A stretch of DNA of 5,945 bases from Anaerolineae bacterium (GCA_023511475.1 JAIMBM010000209.1:1-5945), one strand, 5' to 3'; counted from the first letter of the stretch, positions 1 through 5,711 are shown. Notes: a model not told the origin generated them from the letters alone. Made by a program: numbers and translations.

Positions 1-254
1 AAAAGGTGCCGGGCGATGCCCTCCGATAGGGCAAGGATCTCTTCGGCGGGGCGCGCTCCATAGGGGCAGTTCGCGCTATCCGCGAGGTACACGAGGTCCC
101 GCTCGGGGAGCAGCCGGCGGACCTCGCGCAGGATAGTCAGCCCGCCGACCCCCGAGTCAAACAGGCCGATCGGGCTTTCGAGCGGTCGCCGCGCGATCTG
201 GCTGGCCCCTGTGGCGACCAAGTCCGCTGGAGTTTCTCCCATATCCACAGCCAT
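1..254 (-). CDS. murI: Glutamate racemase, N-terminal part (runs off window edge)
   Basis: Glutamate racemase interconverts L- and D-glutamate in the cytoplasm and supplies D-Glu for peptidoglycan precursors. Translating the minus strand from the ATG at 254 gives 84 residues before the window ends. They contain the family signature IGLFDSGVGGLTILRE (about residues 29-44), with the Asp-Ser pair that contacts substrate at 33-34, then YLADSANCPYG (56-66), matching the family's D-[ST]-x(3)-PYG block. Both catalytic cysteines lie further downstream and are off the window. The start is uncertain. An in-frame ATG also occurs at 242, neither has a clear Shine-Dalgarno, and either leaves about 23-27 residues ahead of the usual family N-terminus. 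It begins 39 bp after the upstream hydrolase gene on the same strand, so it is probably the third gene of the hppA transcription unit. The identification is firm; only completeness and the exact start are open. Confidence 0.94.
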   Translation of the reverse strand, partial: MAVDMGETPADLVATGASQIARRPLESPIGLFDSGVGGLTILREVRRLLPERDLVYLADSANCPYGARPAEEILALSEGIARHL

Positions 255-293
255 GGATGATAGCAAGATCGTGCCACAGCCTGTGCCGCCCGC

Positions 294-1046
294 TCAGCAC
301 AGCGGATAGCGGGCCGCACAGGCTGCCACAAACCCGTCGAACAACGCCTGCTGCACCGGGTCGCCAGCGGCCATCTCCTCCGGATGCCACTGCACCCCCA
401 CGAGGAACGACCGGTCGGCGCACTCCAGGCCCTCGACGAGGCCATCCGGCGCCCAGGCGACCGCTTTCAGCGCCGGTGCTATCTGCTGCACCGCCTGATG
501 GTGAAAAGAGTTCACGGCGACCTGACGGTCGGCCCCTCCCCGCGCGAGGATTGCAGCGAGCCGGGACCGCCCGGCGACCTCGACGGGGTGCTGCGGCTGC
601 TCGCGCGGCTGATCGGCAGCGCCATAGTGGGCAAGGGCGCCGGGTACCTCGGAAGGGATGTCCTGAATCAGCGTTCCGCCGAGCGCCACATTGAGGACTT
701 GTATGCCCCGGCAGATCGCGAAGAGGGGCAGGTCATCCTCGAACGCCCAGCGCGCGAGGAGGAGCTCTGCCTGATCGCGCTCGCGGTCGACACCCCGGCA
801 CAGGCCAGTGTCGGGCTGCCCGTAGGTCTCCGGGGCCAGGTCCCCTCCGCCCGAGAGGAGCAGCCCGGAGAGGAAGCGATACGCGGGCCGCAGGAACTCG
901 CCATCGCTGGAGGGTGGCACGACCACAACCGCGGCCCCCGCACGTCGAAGCGCCTCGACATAACGATGGCCGAGGCTGCAGCGATGGGCTGAGCCGGTGC
1001 TGCTCGCGAGCTCCTGATGGCAGGTCACGCCGACAAGCGGCCGCAT
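294..1046 (-). CDS. Gamma-glutamyl-gamma-aminobutyrate hydrolase family protein (peptidase C26, class I glutamine amidotransferase-like)
   Basis: This 250-residue protein has the class I glutamine-amidotransferase fold of the peptidase C26/PuuD family. Members hydrolyse gamma-glutamyl amide bonds, for example gamma-glutamyl-GABA in putrescine breakdown. The expected marks are visible: an N-terminal RPLVGVTCHQE strand, an oxyanion region LLLSGGGDLAPETYG (62-76), the nucleophile elbow FAICRGIQVLN with Cys112, the VNSFHHQAV block (178-186), and the VQWHPEE motif giving His221 and Glu223 of the triad. Length is typical for the family. The ATG at 1046 is preceded by a GAGGGAG ribosome binding site about 10 nt upstream. 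It lies 33 bp after the hppA stop and 39 bp before murI, all on one strand, so it is probably co-transcribed. Next to murI a role in glutamate or gamma-glutamyl compound turnover is plausible, but the substrate cannot be read from sequence, and no other putrescine-pathway genes are present. Confidence 0.9.
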   Translation of the reverse strand: MRPLVGVTCHQELASSTGSAHRCSLGHRYVEALRRAGAAVVVVPPSSDGEFLRPAYRFLSGLLLSGGGDLAPETYGQPDTGLCRGVDRERDQAELLLARWAFEDDLPLFAICRGIQVLNVALGGTLIQDIPSEVPGALAHYGAADQPREQPQHPVEVAGRSRLAAILARGGADRQVAVNSFHHQAVQQIAPALKAVAWAPDGLVEGLECADRSFLVGVQWHPEEMAAGDPVQQALFDGFVAACAARYPLC

Positions 1047-1079
1047 GTTGCGGGTGCTCCCTCAGAGTGACGAACGAAT

Positions 1080-3242
1080 CTATGACTCATTGTCGGGCAG
1101 GGCAAAGGCGCCCTGCTTACTATACCAGACGCTCGCCAGCACCGCCAAACCTGCGGCGCCGAGCAGCAGGTAGGCGGTCCAGGGCAGTGTCCGGTGCGCC
1201 ACGAGGACGGGCGCGATCAGCAAAGCCACCAGGTTCATGACCTTGATCATGGGGTTGAGCGCGGGGCCTGCCGTGTCCTTGAGAGGGTCTCCGACGGTAT
1301 CGCCGACGACCGATGCCTTGTGAGGCTCGGAGCCCTTGCCGCCGTGCTGGCCATCCTCGATGTACTTCTTGGCGTTATCCCATGCCCCGCCGGCATTGGC
1401 CATAAAGACCGCGAGGAGTTGGCCAACCAGGATGATCCCGGCCAGGAAGCCGCCGAGCGCTCCCTCGCGCAGGGTAAAGCCAACAAGCACCGGGCTCAGC
1501 ACGGCGAGGGTGCCGAGGCCGACCAGCTCGCGCTGAGCAGCCCGGGTACATATGAGCACCGCCCGCTCATAGTCGGGTTGTACGCGGCCCTCCAGGATGC
1601 CCGGGATGCGGAACTGTCGCCGCACCTCCTCGACGATCAGGCCCGCTGCGCGGCCTACCGATCGGATCGTCAGCGAGCTGAAGAGCAGGGGCAGCGCGCC
1701 GCCGATCAGCATGCCGATGAACACGAGGGGGTTGGCGATGTCGAGGCCCGAGCGCTGCAGGCCGGTTGTCTCCACGAAAGAGCCAAAGAGCGACACGGCG
1801 GCGATCACGGCAGAGGCGATGGCGATCCCCTTGGTGATCGCCTTGGTCGTGTTGCCGGCGGCGTCGAGCTCGGCCATGATCCGGCGGGCGGCCGGCTCCA
1901 TCCCGGTAAGCTCGCCAATGCCGTTGGCATTGTCGGCGATGGGGCCGAAGGCGTCCATGGAGACGTTGTTCCCGGTGTGAGAGAGCATGCCGATGCCCAC
2001 GAGGGCGACCCCATACAGCACAAAGGTGACGCCACTCTGCGCGTAGATGAGGACCGACCCAAAGATGGCGAGGACGATGATCAGGGCCGCCCACACGCTG
2101 CTCTCATACCCGACAGCGAGGCCAGTGAGGATGTTCGTGGCCGCGCCGGTGCGGGAAGACTGGGCGATCTCGCGCACCGGCCTGAAGGCAGGATGGGTGA
2201 AGCGAGCCGTGTACTTGTTGAAGGCAATGGCGAGGAGGATGCCCATGGCGGTGGCTGCAAAGACGCGCCAGTCGCGGACGTAGAAGTGGGCCAGCAGGAA
2301 GAACGAGATGGTCGAGATGGCCGAGGAGAGATCGTAGGAGATGTCCATCGCCCGGAACGCGTCCTCGCGGGTCGGCCAGAGGGACACGGCGTAGGTGCCG
2401 ATGATCGAGCTGATCACGCCGATGGCGCGCACGAGGAGCGGGAAGACGATCCACTTGAGGTCGGGGGGCTGGAGCGCCAGCCCGAGGATCATTGCCGAGA
2501 CGATGGTCACCTCGTAGGATTCGAAGATGTCCGCGGCCATGCCGGCACAGTCGCCGACGTTGTCGCCGACCAGGTCGGCGATCACTGCGGCGTTACGCGG
2601 GTCGTCTTCGGGTATGCCGACCTCAATCTTTCCTACGAGGTCGGCGCCGACATCGGCCGCCTTGGTGTAGATGCCCCCGCCGACTCGCATAAAGAGCGCG
2701 AGGAGCGTCCCTCCGAAGCCAAATCCCAGGAGCACCTCGGGTGCGGCCCGGCCAAAGACTATGAAGATGAGGGTTCCGCCCAGGAGGCCGAGGCCGTCGG
2801 TGAGCATACCGGTGATGGTACCAGCGCGGTAGCCGATCCGCAGGGCGTCGCCAAAGCTGCGACGGGCGGCTGCAGCAACCCGCACCGACCCCTGCACGGC
2901 CATGTTCATGCCCAGGTAGCCCACTGCCGCCGAGAAGCAGGCGCCCATGAGGAAGGCGCCTGCGCGGGCCAGGGAGATGCTCAAGGGCTGGGCGGCGAGC
3001 GAGGCGCTCAGATAGAGGCCGACGGTGAGCACGGCAATGAGTGGTGCGAGGCCGCGGAACTGGCTGCGCAGATAGGCGTTGGCACCGCGGCCGATGGCCT
3101 GGGCCACGCTCTGCATCGTGGAGGTGCCTTTGTCCTGGGAGAGAATGCCGCGGGCGAGCTGGAAGGCGTACAGGAGCGCCAGCACGGCAACGCCGAGCAC
3201 TCCCCAAAGCCCGGCAGACTCGAAAGCAGTAGCTCCTTCCAC
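1080..3242 (-). CDS. hppA: Membrane-bound proton-translocating inorganic pyrophosphatase, K+-independent type
   Basis: This integral membrane enzyme hydrolyses pyrophosphate and uses the energy to pump ions across the cytoplasmic membrane. The 720-residue product is very hydrophobic with many membrane segments, as expected for the roughly 16-helix family. The catalytic motifs are intact: DVGADLVGKIE (197-207), EDDPRN (212-217), DNVGDCAGMAAD (227-238), DAFGPIADNANGI (430-442), WDNAKKYIE (621-629) and GDTVGDPLKDTAGPALN (647-663). The GNTTKAIT segment (463-470) has Lys467 and Thr470 at the two positions that separate K+-independent (Lys/Thr) from K+-dependent (Ala/Gly) enzymes, so this is predicted to be a K+-independent H+ pump. 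Helix 6 reads IFESYEVT with Glu241 and Glu244; I cannot settle coupling-ion choice from this alone. The start is GTG at 3242, with AAGGAGG 4 nt upstream. It is the first gene of a leftward unit with the C26 hydrolase and murI, behind a leader containing a terminator. Confidence 0.97.
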   Translation of the reverse strand: MEGATAFESAGLWGVLGVAVLALLYAFQLARGILSQDKGTSTMQSVAQAIGRGANAYLRSQFRGLAPLIAVLTVGLYLSASLAAQPLSISLARAGAFLMGACFSAAVGYLGMNMAVQGSVRVAAAARRSFGDALRIGYRAGTITGMLTDGLGLLGGTLIFIVFGRAAPEVLLGFGFGGTLLALFMRVGGGIYTKAADVGADLVGKIEVGIPEDDPRNAAVIADLVGDNVGDCAGMAADIFESYEVTIVSAMILGLALQPPDLKWIVFPLLVRAIGVISSIIGTYAVSLWPTREDAFRAMDISYDLSSAISTISFFLLAHFYVRDWRVFAATAMGILLAIAFNKYTARFTHPAFRPVREIAQSSRTGAATNILTGLAVGYESSVWAALIIVLAIFGSVLIYAQSGVTFVLYGVALVGIGMLSHTGNNVSMDAFGPIADNANGIGELTGMEPAARRIMAELDAAGNTTKAITKGIAIASAVIAAVSLFGSFVETTGLQRSGLDIANPLVFIGMLIGGALPLLFSSLTIRSVGRAAGLIVEEVRRQFRIPGILEGRVQPDYERAVLICTRAAQRELVGLGTLAVLSPVLVGFTLREGALGGFLAGIILVGQLLAVFMANAGGAWDNAKKYIEDGQHGGKGSEPHKASVVGDTVGDPLKDTAGPALNPMIKVMNLVALLIAPVLVAHRTLPWTAYLLLGAAGLAVLASVWYSKQGAFALPDNES

Positions 3243-3246
3243 GCGT

Positions 3247-3253
3247 CCTCCTT
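3247..3253 (-). promoter_or_regulatory. Strong Shine-Dalgarno of hppA
   Basis: The minus strand reads AAGGAGG ending 4 nt before a GTG. This fixes the start of hppA at 3242 even though the codon is not ATG. The next in-frame Met codon is at residue 43 and would remove the first membrane helix. Confidence 0.8.
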
Positions 3254-3297
3254 CCGAAGGCTGGGGCTGGTAGCCTGCGCAGAGCCGGCAGGCAATG

Positions 3298-3333
3298 AAA
3301 AAAACCTTACCGGCGTGCAGGCAGCCGGTAAGG
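3298..3333 (-). terminator. Intrinsic terminator inside the hppA leader (candidate attenuator)
   Basis: The minus strand has a perfect 10-bp stem (CCTTACCGGC paired with GCCGGTAAGG, arms 3333-3324 and 3314-3305) with a 9-nt loop, followed at once by seven Ts (3304-3298). This is a textbook Rho-independent terminator, and it is directional because the plus strand has no T-run after the stem. It sits about 75 nt downstream of the hppA promoter start point and 55 nt before the hppA start codon, with no minus-strand gene upstream that it could otherwise serve. It should therefore either attenuate hppA transcription or end a short leader RNA. Confidence 0.85.
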
Positions 3334-3415
3334 GTGAATGAAAGAGGGCTCGGGCGGTGGCCAGCGTCGGGTGCGCACCAGCAAGCTCCATTGCTCGGAT
3401 GCCAGTTACATTTTC

Positions 3416-3444
3416 ATTCTATCGCGGAGCGGAGATAGTGTCAA
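3416..3444 (-). promoter_or_regulatory. Sigma70-type promoter of the hppA unit
   Basis: On the minus strand a perfect TTGACA (3444-3439) is separated by exactly 17 bp from TAGAAT (3421-3416), one mismatch from consensus. Transcription should begin near 3409-3407. It points at hppA and is the only good promoter seen upstream of it. Confidence 0.82.
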
Positions 3445-3462
3445 GACTGGCTGGGCGCTCCT

Positions 3463-3491
3463 TTGACGCCCCGGTGTGCCCAGCCTACAAT
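3463..3491 (+). promoter_or_regulatory. Sigma70-type promoter of the MOT1-family transporter gene
   Basis: TTGACG (3463-3468), a 17-bp spacer and TACAAT (3486-3491) form a near-consensus promoter reading rightwards. The start should be near 3498, giving a leader of roughly 90 nt. Its -35 box is only 18 bp from the -35 box of the divergent hppA promoter, so the two polymerase sites sit back to back. A short inverted repeat, TCGGG-GTA-CCCGA (3499-3511), lies right at the expected start point and could be an operator or a 5' RNA hairpin. Confidence 0.75.
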
Positions 3492-3572
3492 GCGAGGGTC
3501 GGGGTACCCGAACAAATGACCTGCCGAGCGTCGTGGGACGAGCACTCCGCCAGTGAGCCCGGTCCCCGGCAT

Positions 3573-3588
3573 GGAGGGATGACCGCTG
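3573..3588 (+). promoter_or_regulatory. Ribosome binding site supporting a CTG start
   Basis: GGAGGG (3573-3578) lies 7 nt before the in-frame CTG at 3586, which is normal spacing. An ATG at 3579 is only one base from the GGAGGG and is in a different frame that stops at 3618-3620. The first in-frame ATG (3649) has no recognisable ribosome binding site. Confidence 0.6.
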
Positions 3589-4722
3589 CAGCGCGATCTC
3601 AGGCAGTACAGGGACTTTGAGTTCAACCTGCGCGAGCTGGCCGGATCGATGGGGGATTTCGGCACGCTCTTTCCCCTCGCCATTGGCCTCATCGTGGTCT
3701 GCGGCATGGACCCGGCGGCGCTGTTCGTCATGATGGGCCTCACCAATATCGTGACCGGGTTGGTCTACCGGCTGCCCATGCCCGTCGAGCCGATGAAGGT
3801 CGTGTCGGTCGCCGCTATCGCCCAGGGGTGGACCGCCTCCATGGTTGCCAGTTCTGGCTTTGGACTGGGGCTGGGATGGGTCGCGCTCTACCTCAGCGGC
3901 CTCGTGCGACGGCTGGCAAGGGTGACGCCGACCTGCCTGATCCGCGGCGTGCAACTCGCCCTCGGGATTCTGCTCGGCCGCGAGGCGCTCAAGATGATCG
4001 CTCCCGAGCCATGGCTGGGGATCCTGGCCGTAGCGATCATCCTGCTCTTGCGGGAGAGCCGGCATGCCCCGGCCGCCGTCGTCTTGATGGGCACAGGCAT
4101 CCTGATCGCCGGCATCCGCGGCGACCTCTCTGGCAAAGTGGCGTTCGGTTTGTCGCTGCCCCGGTTTTCGCCGCCGGTTTGGCGGGACATCTGGCGCAGC
4201 ATGGTACTCGCAGGCTTTGCCCAGGTGCCGCTGACCGTCACCAACGCCGTGCTCGCGACGGCCACCATGATCCGCGACCTGTTCCCGGAAAAGGCTGTCA
4301 GCGAGGGCCGGCTCGCCCTCAACACCGGCCTCATGAACATCGCCTCATCCTTCTTCGGGGGCATGCCTATGTGCCATGGCTCGGGCGGGCTGGCTGGCCA
4401 GTACTACTTTGGGGCGCGCACCGGAGGCACGAACATCCTGGAAGGGCTCATCGAGATCGGACTCGGCGTCTTCCTCGGCAGTTCCCTGGCCGGCGTCCTC
4501 GCCGCCTTCCCGACGGCAATCATTGGTGCCATGATGCTCATGGTCGCTGTCCAGCTCGTGCGGCCCGTTCTGGCGCTGCGCGAGGCGCCCCTTGTCCTTG
4601 CCCTCCTGACGGCGGCAGTCGGCGCGGCTACCAACATGGCCGTCGGCTTTGGGGTGGGCCTGGCGGCGACGGCGCTCCTGCGGCGGCTCAGGCCGCGCGG
4701 CCTGCCGTCGCAAGGCTTGTAG
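3586..4722 (+). CDS. MOT1-family molybdate/sulfate transporter (inner membrane)
   Basis: The product is a polytopic membrane protein of the MOT1 group (putative sulfate/molybdate transporters related to SulP carriers), whose members import molybdate. From the CTG at 3586 it has 378 residues. Family marks are an N-terminal FEFNLRELAGSMGDFGTLFPLA (12-33), MPVEPMK (65-71, usually PVQPMK), and the strongly conserved GGMPMCHGSGGLAGQYYFGARTGG block (258-281), with about ten hydrophobic segments between and after. The CTG start is chosen because the conserved FNLRELAG stretch is in frame upstream of the first ATG (3649), the frame is closed by TGA at 3580-3582, and GGAGGG lies 7 nt before the CTG. 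Starting at 3649 would give 357 residues and lose that stretch. It has its own promoter and is transcribed divergently from hppA. No molybdenum cofactor genes or Mod ABC genes are in view, so molybdate versus sulfate is undecided. Confidence 0.86.
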   Translation: MQRDLRQYRDFEFNLRELAGSMGDFGTLFPLAIGLIVVCGMDPAALFVMMGLTNIVTGLVYRLPMPVEPMKVVSVAAIAQGWTASMVASSGFGLGLGWVALYLSGLVRRLARVTPTCLIRGVQLALGILLGREALKMIAPEPWLGILAVAIILLLRESRHAPAAVVLMGTGILIAGIRGDLSGKVAFGLSLPRFSPPVWRDIWRSMVLAGFAQVPLTVTNAVLATATMIRDLFPEKAVSEGRLALNTGLMNIASSFFGGMPMCHGSGGLAGQYYFGARTGGTNILEGLIEIGLGVFLGSSLAGVLAAFPTAIIGAMMLMVAVQLVRPVLALREAPLVLALLTAAVGAATNMAVGFGVGLAATALLRRLRPRGLPSQGL

Positions 4723-4725
4723 AGA

Positions 4726-4747
4726 GGGCCGGCAACCTCGCCGGTCC
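4726..4747 (+). other. Hairpin just after the transporter stop codon
   Basis: GGGCCGGC (4726-4733) pairs with GCCGGTCC (4740-4747) over eight positions, including one G-T wobble, around a 6-nt loop, starting 4 nt after the TAG. There is no T-run behind it, so it is a weak candidate for a terminator and may instead protect the 3' end of the mRNA. Apart from it, the 206-bp gap to the next gene shows no convincing promoter. Confidence 0.4.
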
Positions 4748-4928
4748 CCCAGCGCCAACAGCTGCCCCGCTCGACCACGCGCGCGGCACTGGCACGTGTC
4801 TTGCAGGCATCGCGATGAGTTGGCAGGGAATCCCGAGCTCGTGTCGTCAACGGGCAAGATGGATCAAGACCTCGAGAACGCACATCCTCTGTTCGTCCCT
4901 GCCGCCCTTGACGCCACGAGAGGAGGAG

Positions 4929-5354
4929 ATGGCTGTGCAATCGGCCACCGTGCAGATCGAACCGGGCGCGCTCAAGGAAATGGAACCCAACGTGATCAAG
5001 TACCAGTACGAGGAGATCATCAAGCACCTGCTCCTGCTGCAGGACCATGCGGCCGCCAGGACATGCCCCTACACGCCAACCGGTGAGATGTGCATCCGAA
5101 AGCACCTCATCGCCATCGAGGCCTATGCCGAGGAGACGATCCCCATCGAGGACGACCCCACCTATCGGGAAAAGCTGGAGAGACTCGAGACTGAGGCGAG
5201 GAGCTACCGCCTCGATCAGGAAGCGGTGCTCTGCGGGGAAAAGACCCAGCTGCTGGAAGGCCTGGACCACTGGGCCCGGAAGCAGCGAAAAGAGTTTGAG
5301 CTGCGGGCTCTGCCCTGCGTGTTGCGGCCGTCCGGGCCGGCCGAGGGACGATGA
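4929..5354 (+). CDS. Uncharacterised 141-aa helical protein with conserved-looking Cys/His residues
   Basis: I do not recognise this family. The 141-residue product is soluble, charged and mostly helical, without a signal peptide or membrane segment. After a short N-terminus come a helix with KYQYEEIIKHLLLLQDHAAA (24-43), a cysteine-bearing segment CPYTPTGEMCIRKHL (46-60, Cys46 and Cys55), an acidic AYAEETIPIEDDPTYREKLERLE stretch (65-87), then a helix with Cys102 and a WARKQRKEFE stretch (115-124). Cys46/Cys55 with His40 and His59 could bind a metal, but this is only a guess. The start is supported by AGGAGG at 4921-4926. That motif is 2 nt from the ATG at 4929 and 8 nt from an in-frame GTG at 4935, so either may be used. 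An in-frame ATG at 4815 would add 38 residues of low-quality sequence and is less likely. It follows the transporter by 206 bp on the same strand; a functional link is not shown. Confidence 0.75.
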   Translation: MAVQSATVQIEPGALKEMEPNVIKYQYEEIIKHLLLLQDHAAARTCPYTPTGEMCIRKHLIAIEAYAEETIPIEDDPTYREKLERLETEARSYRLDQEAVLCGEKTQLLEGLDHWARKQRKEFELRALPCVLRPSGPAEGR

Positions 5355-5398
5355 GCCCCAGCGGGCAAGATGCGACGGGCCGGGTTTCACAATCGTGG

Positions 5399-5430
5399 GG
5401 CGGCCTTCCAAGCCGCCAGGGATGGCTTTT
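5399..5430 (+). other. Weak terminator-like structures between the 141-aa gene and the tRNA
   Basis: A GGCGGC/GCCGCC hairpin (5399-5404 with 5412-5417, 7-nt loop) overlaps a small GCCA-GGGA-TGGC hairpin followed by TTTT (5415-5430). Either could help end rightward transcription from the small gene before it meets the opposing tRNA. On the minus strand the first stem has no T-run, so it is not a standard terminator for the tRNA. Confidence 0.3.
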
Positions 5431-5445
5431 CGGACTGGCTCTCAG

Positions 5446-5517
5446 TGGGCCCAGCCGGATTCGAACCAGCGACCAACCGGTTATGAGCCGGATGCTCTGC
5501 CGCTGAGCTATGGGCCC
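5446..5517 (-). tRNA. trnI: tRNA with anticodon CAU, most likely tRNA-Ile2 (lysidine-modified)
   Basis: The minus strand folds into a complete 72-nt cloverleaf. It has a 7-bp acceptor stem (GGGCCCA with TGGGCCC) and discriminator A, a 4-bp D stem with a 7-nt loop, an anticodon loop CTCATAA with CAT at 5485-5483, a 5-nt variable loop and a T arm with TTCGAAT. G1-C72 pairs, so it is not initiator tRNA. The acceptor stem has C4-G69 and C5-G68, the pairs by which TilS tells tRNA-Ile2 from elongator tRNA-Met, and the TTGGTCGCTGGTTC segment resembles known Ile2 tRNAs. I therefore favour tRNA-Ile2, whose C34 becomes lysidine to read AUA. The 3' CCA is not encoded (the flank reads CTG) and must be added enzymatically. 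It faces the 141-aa gene. Confidence 0.96.
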
Positions 5518-5541
5518 GCGGGCGCTAACACGCCCAACCCC

Positions 5542-5570
5542 ATTATACTCAAGCTGCCTGGGCTGTTCAA
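5542..5570 (-). promoter_or_regulatory. Promoter of the tRNA gene
   Basis: On the minus strand TTGAAC (5570-5565), a 17-bp spacer and a perfect TATAAT (5547-5542) lie just upstream of the tRNA. The start point should be near 5535, leaving about 18 nt of 5' leader for RNase P to remove. Confidence 0.85.
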
Positions 5571-5599
5571 GCGGCCATGTCCGTGTGGGTGTAGTTGGG

Positions 5600-5621
5600 T
5601 TTGGGGACAGTTTGGGGACAG
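5600..5621 (+). repeat. Exact tandem duplication of an 11-bp unit
   Basis: TTTGGGGACAG occurs twice head to tail (5600-5610 and 5611-5621) without mismatch. The period matches about one helical turn, so a protein could contact both copies on the same face. It lies 30 bp upstream of the tRNA -35 box. Function unknown. Confidence 0.8.
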
Positions 5622-5657
5622 GCTTATCTGCGCTGCTGCCGGGATCCCCACCCCCGT

Positions 5658-5705
5658 GGCCCCCTCCCCCAAGTCGGCCTGCAGGCCGACTTGGGGGAAG
5701 GGGCC
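5658..5705. repeat. 48-bp near-perfect palindrome followed by T5
   Basis: The inner 32 bp (5666-5697) are a perfect palindrome centred on TGCA (5680-5683). The outer flanks extend it to 5658-5705 with one mismatched pair (5664/5699). On the plus strand it is followed by CTTTTT (5706-5711), so as RNA it would be a very stable terminator-like hairpin. No plus-strand gene directly precedes it; the nearest ends at 5354 with the opposing tRNA in between. That makes a dispersed palindromic repeat or a distant terminator both possible. Confidence 0.85.
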
Positions 5706-5711
5706 CTTTTT

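Larger units (their letters stand above)
3243..3409 (-). ncRNA. Structured 5' leader of hppA (possible riboswitch, attenuator or small RNA)
   Basis: About 165 nt separate the predicted transcription start (near 3409) from the hppA GTG. Before the terminator the leader has a short hairpin with AGCAA/TTGCT arms (3395-3380), followed by the self-complementary GGTGCGCACC (3379-3370). One possible switch is that GCUGGU (3382-3377) can pair with ACCGGC (3329-3324), the 5' arm of the terminator, over six positions with one wobble. I looked for T-box, fluoride and other familiar riboswitch core sequences and recognised none. The leader is supported by promoter and terminator; the sensing role is inference. 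Confidence 0.45.

Noticed and set aside
384..992. Plus-strand open frame of 202 codons
   Set aside because: Antisense to the C26 hydrolase, which has an intact Cys-His-Glu triad. No ribosome binding site or recognisable domain.
1194..3341. A 715-codon open frame on the plus strand opposite hppA
   Set aside because: It is the antisense shadow of hppA in GC-rich DNA. The translation is rich in Asp, Gly, His and Arg with no domain, while the minus strand has every catalytic motif of the pyrophosphatase.
3008..3391. Minus-strand open frame starting inside the hppA leader (possible leader peptide)
   Set aside because: The ATG at 3391 has no good ribosome binding site. The frame runs out of frame into hppA and has no run of regulatory codons, so it does not look like an attenuation peptide.
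3336..3419. 8-bp inverted repeat GAATGAAA (3336-3343) / TTTCATTC (3412-3419)
   Set aside because: The second copy overlaps the -10 box and is mostly upstream of the expected start point, so it cannot pair in the RNA. Eight bases at this spacing can be chance.
3828..5354. A 508-codon open frame covering the transporter out of frame and the small downstream gene
   Set aside because: Its first two thirds are Arg/Pro/Gly-rich out-of-frame sequence over the clearly coding transporter frame. Only the part from 4929, behind a good ribosome binding site, looks like real protein.
5446..5621. tRNA as an integration site for a genomic island
   Set aside because: No integrase gene and no duplicated tRNA 3' end is present. 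The tandem repeat is on the 5' side of the tRNA, the wrong side for the usual attachment site.
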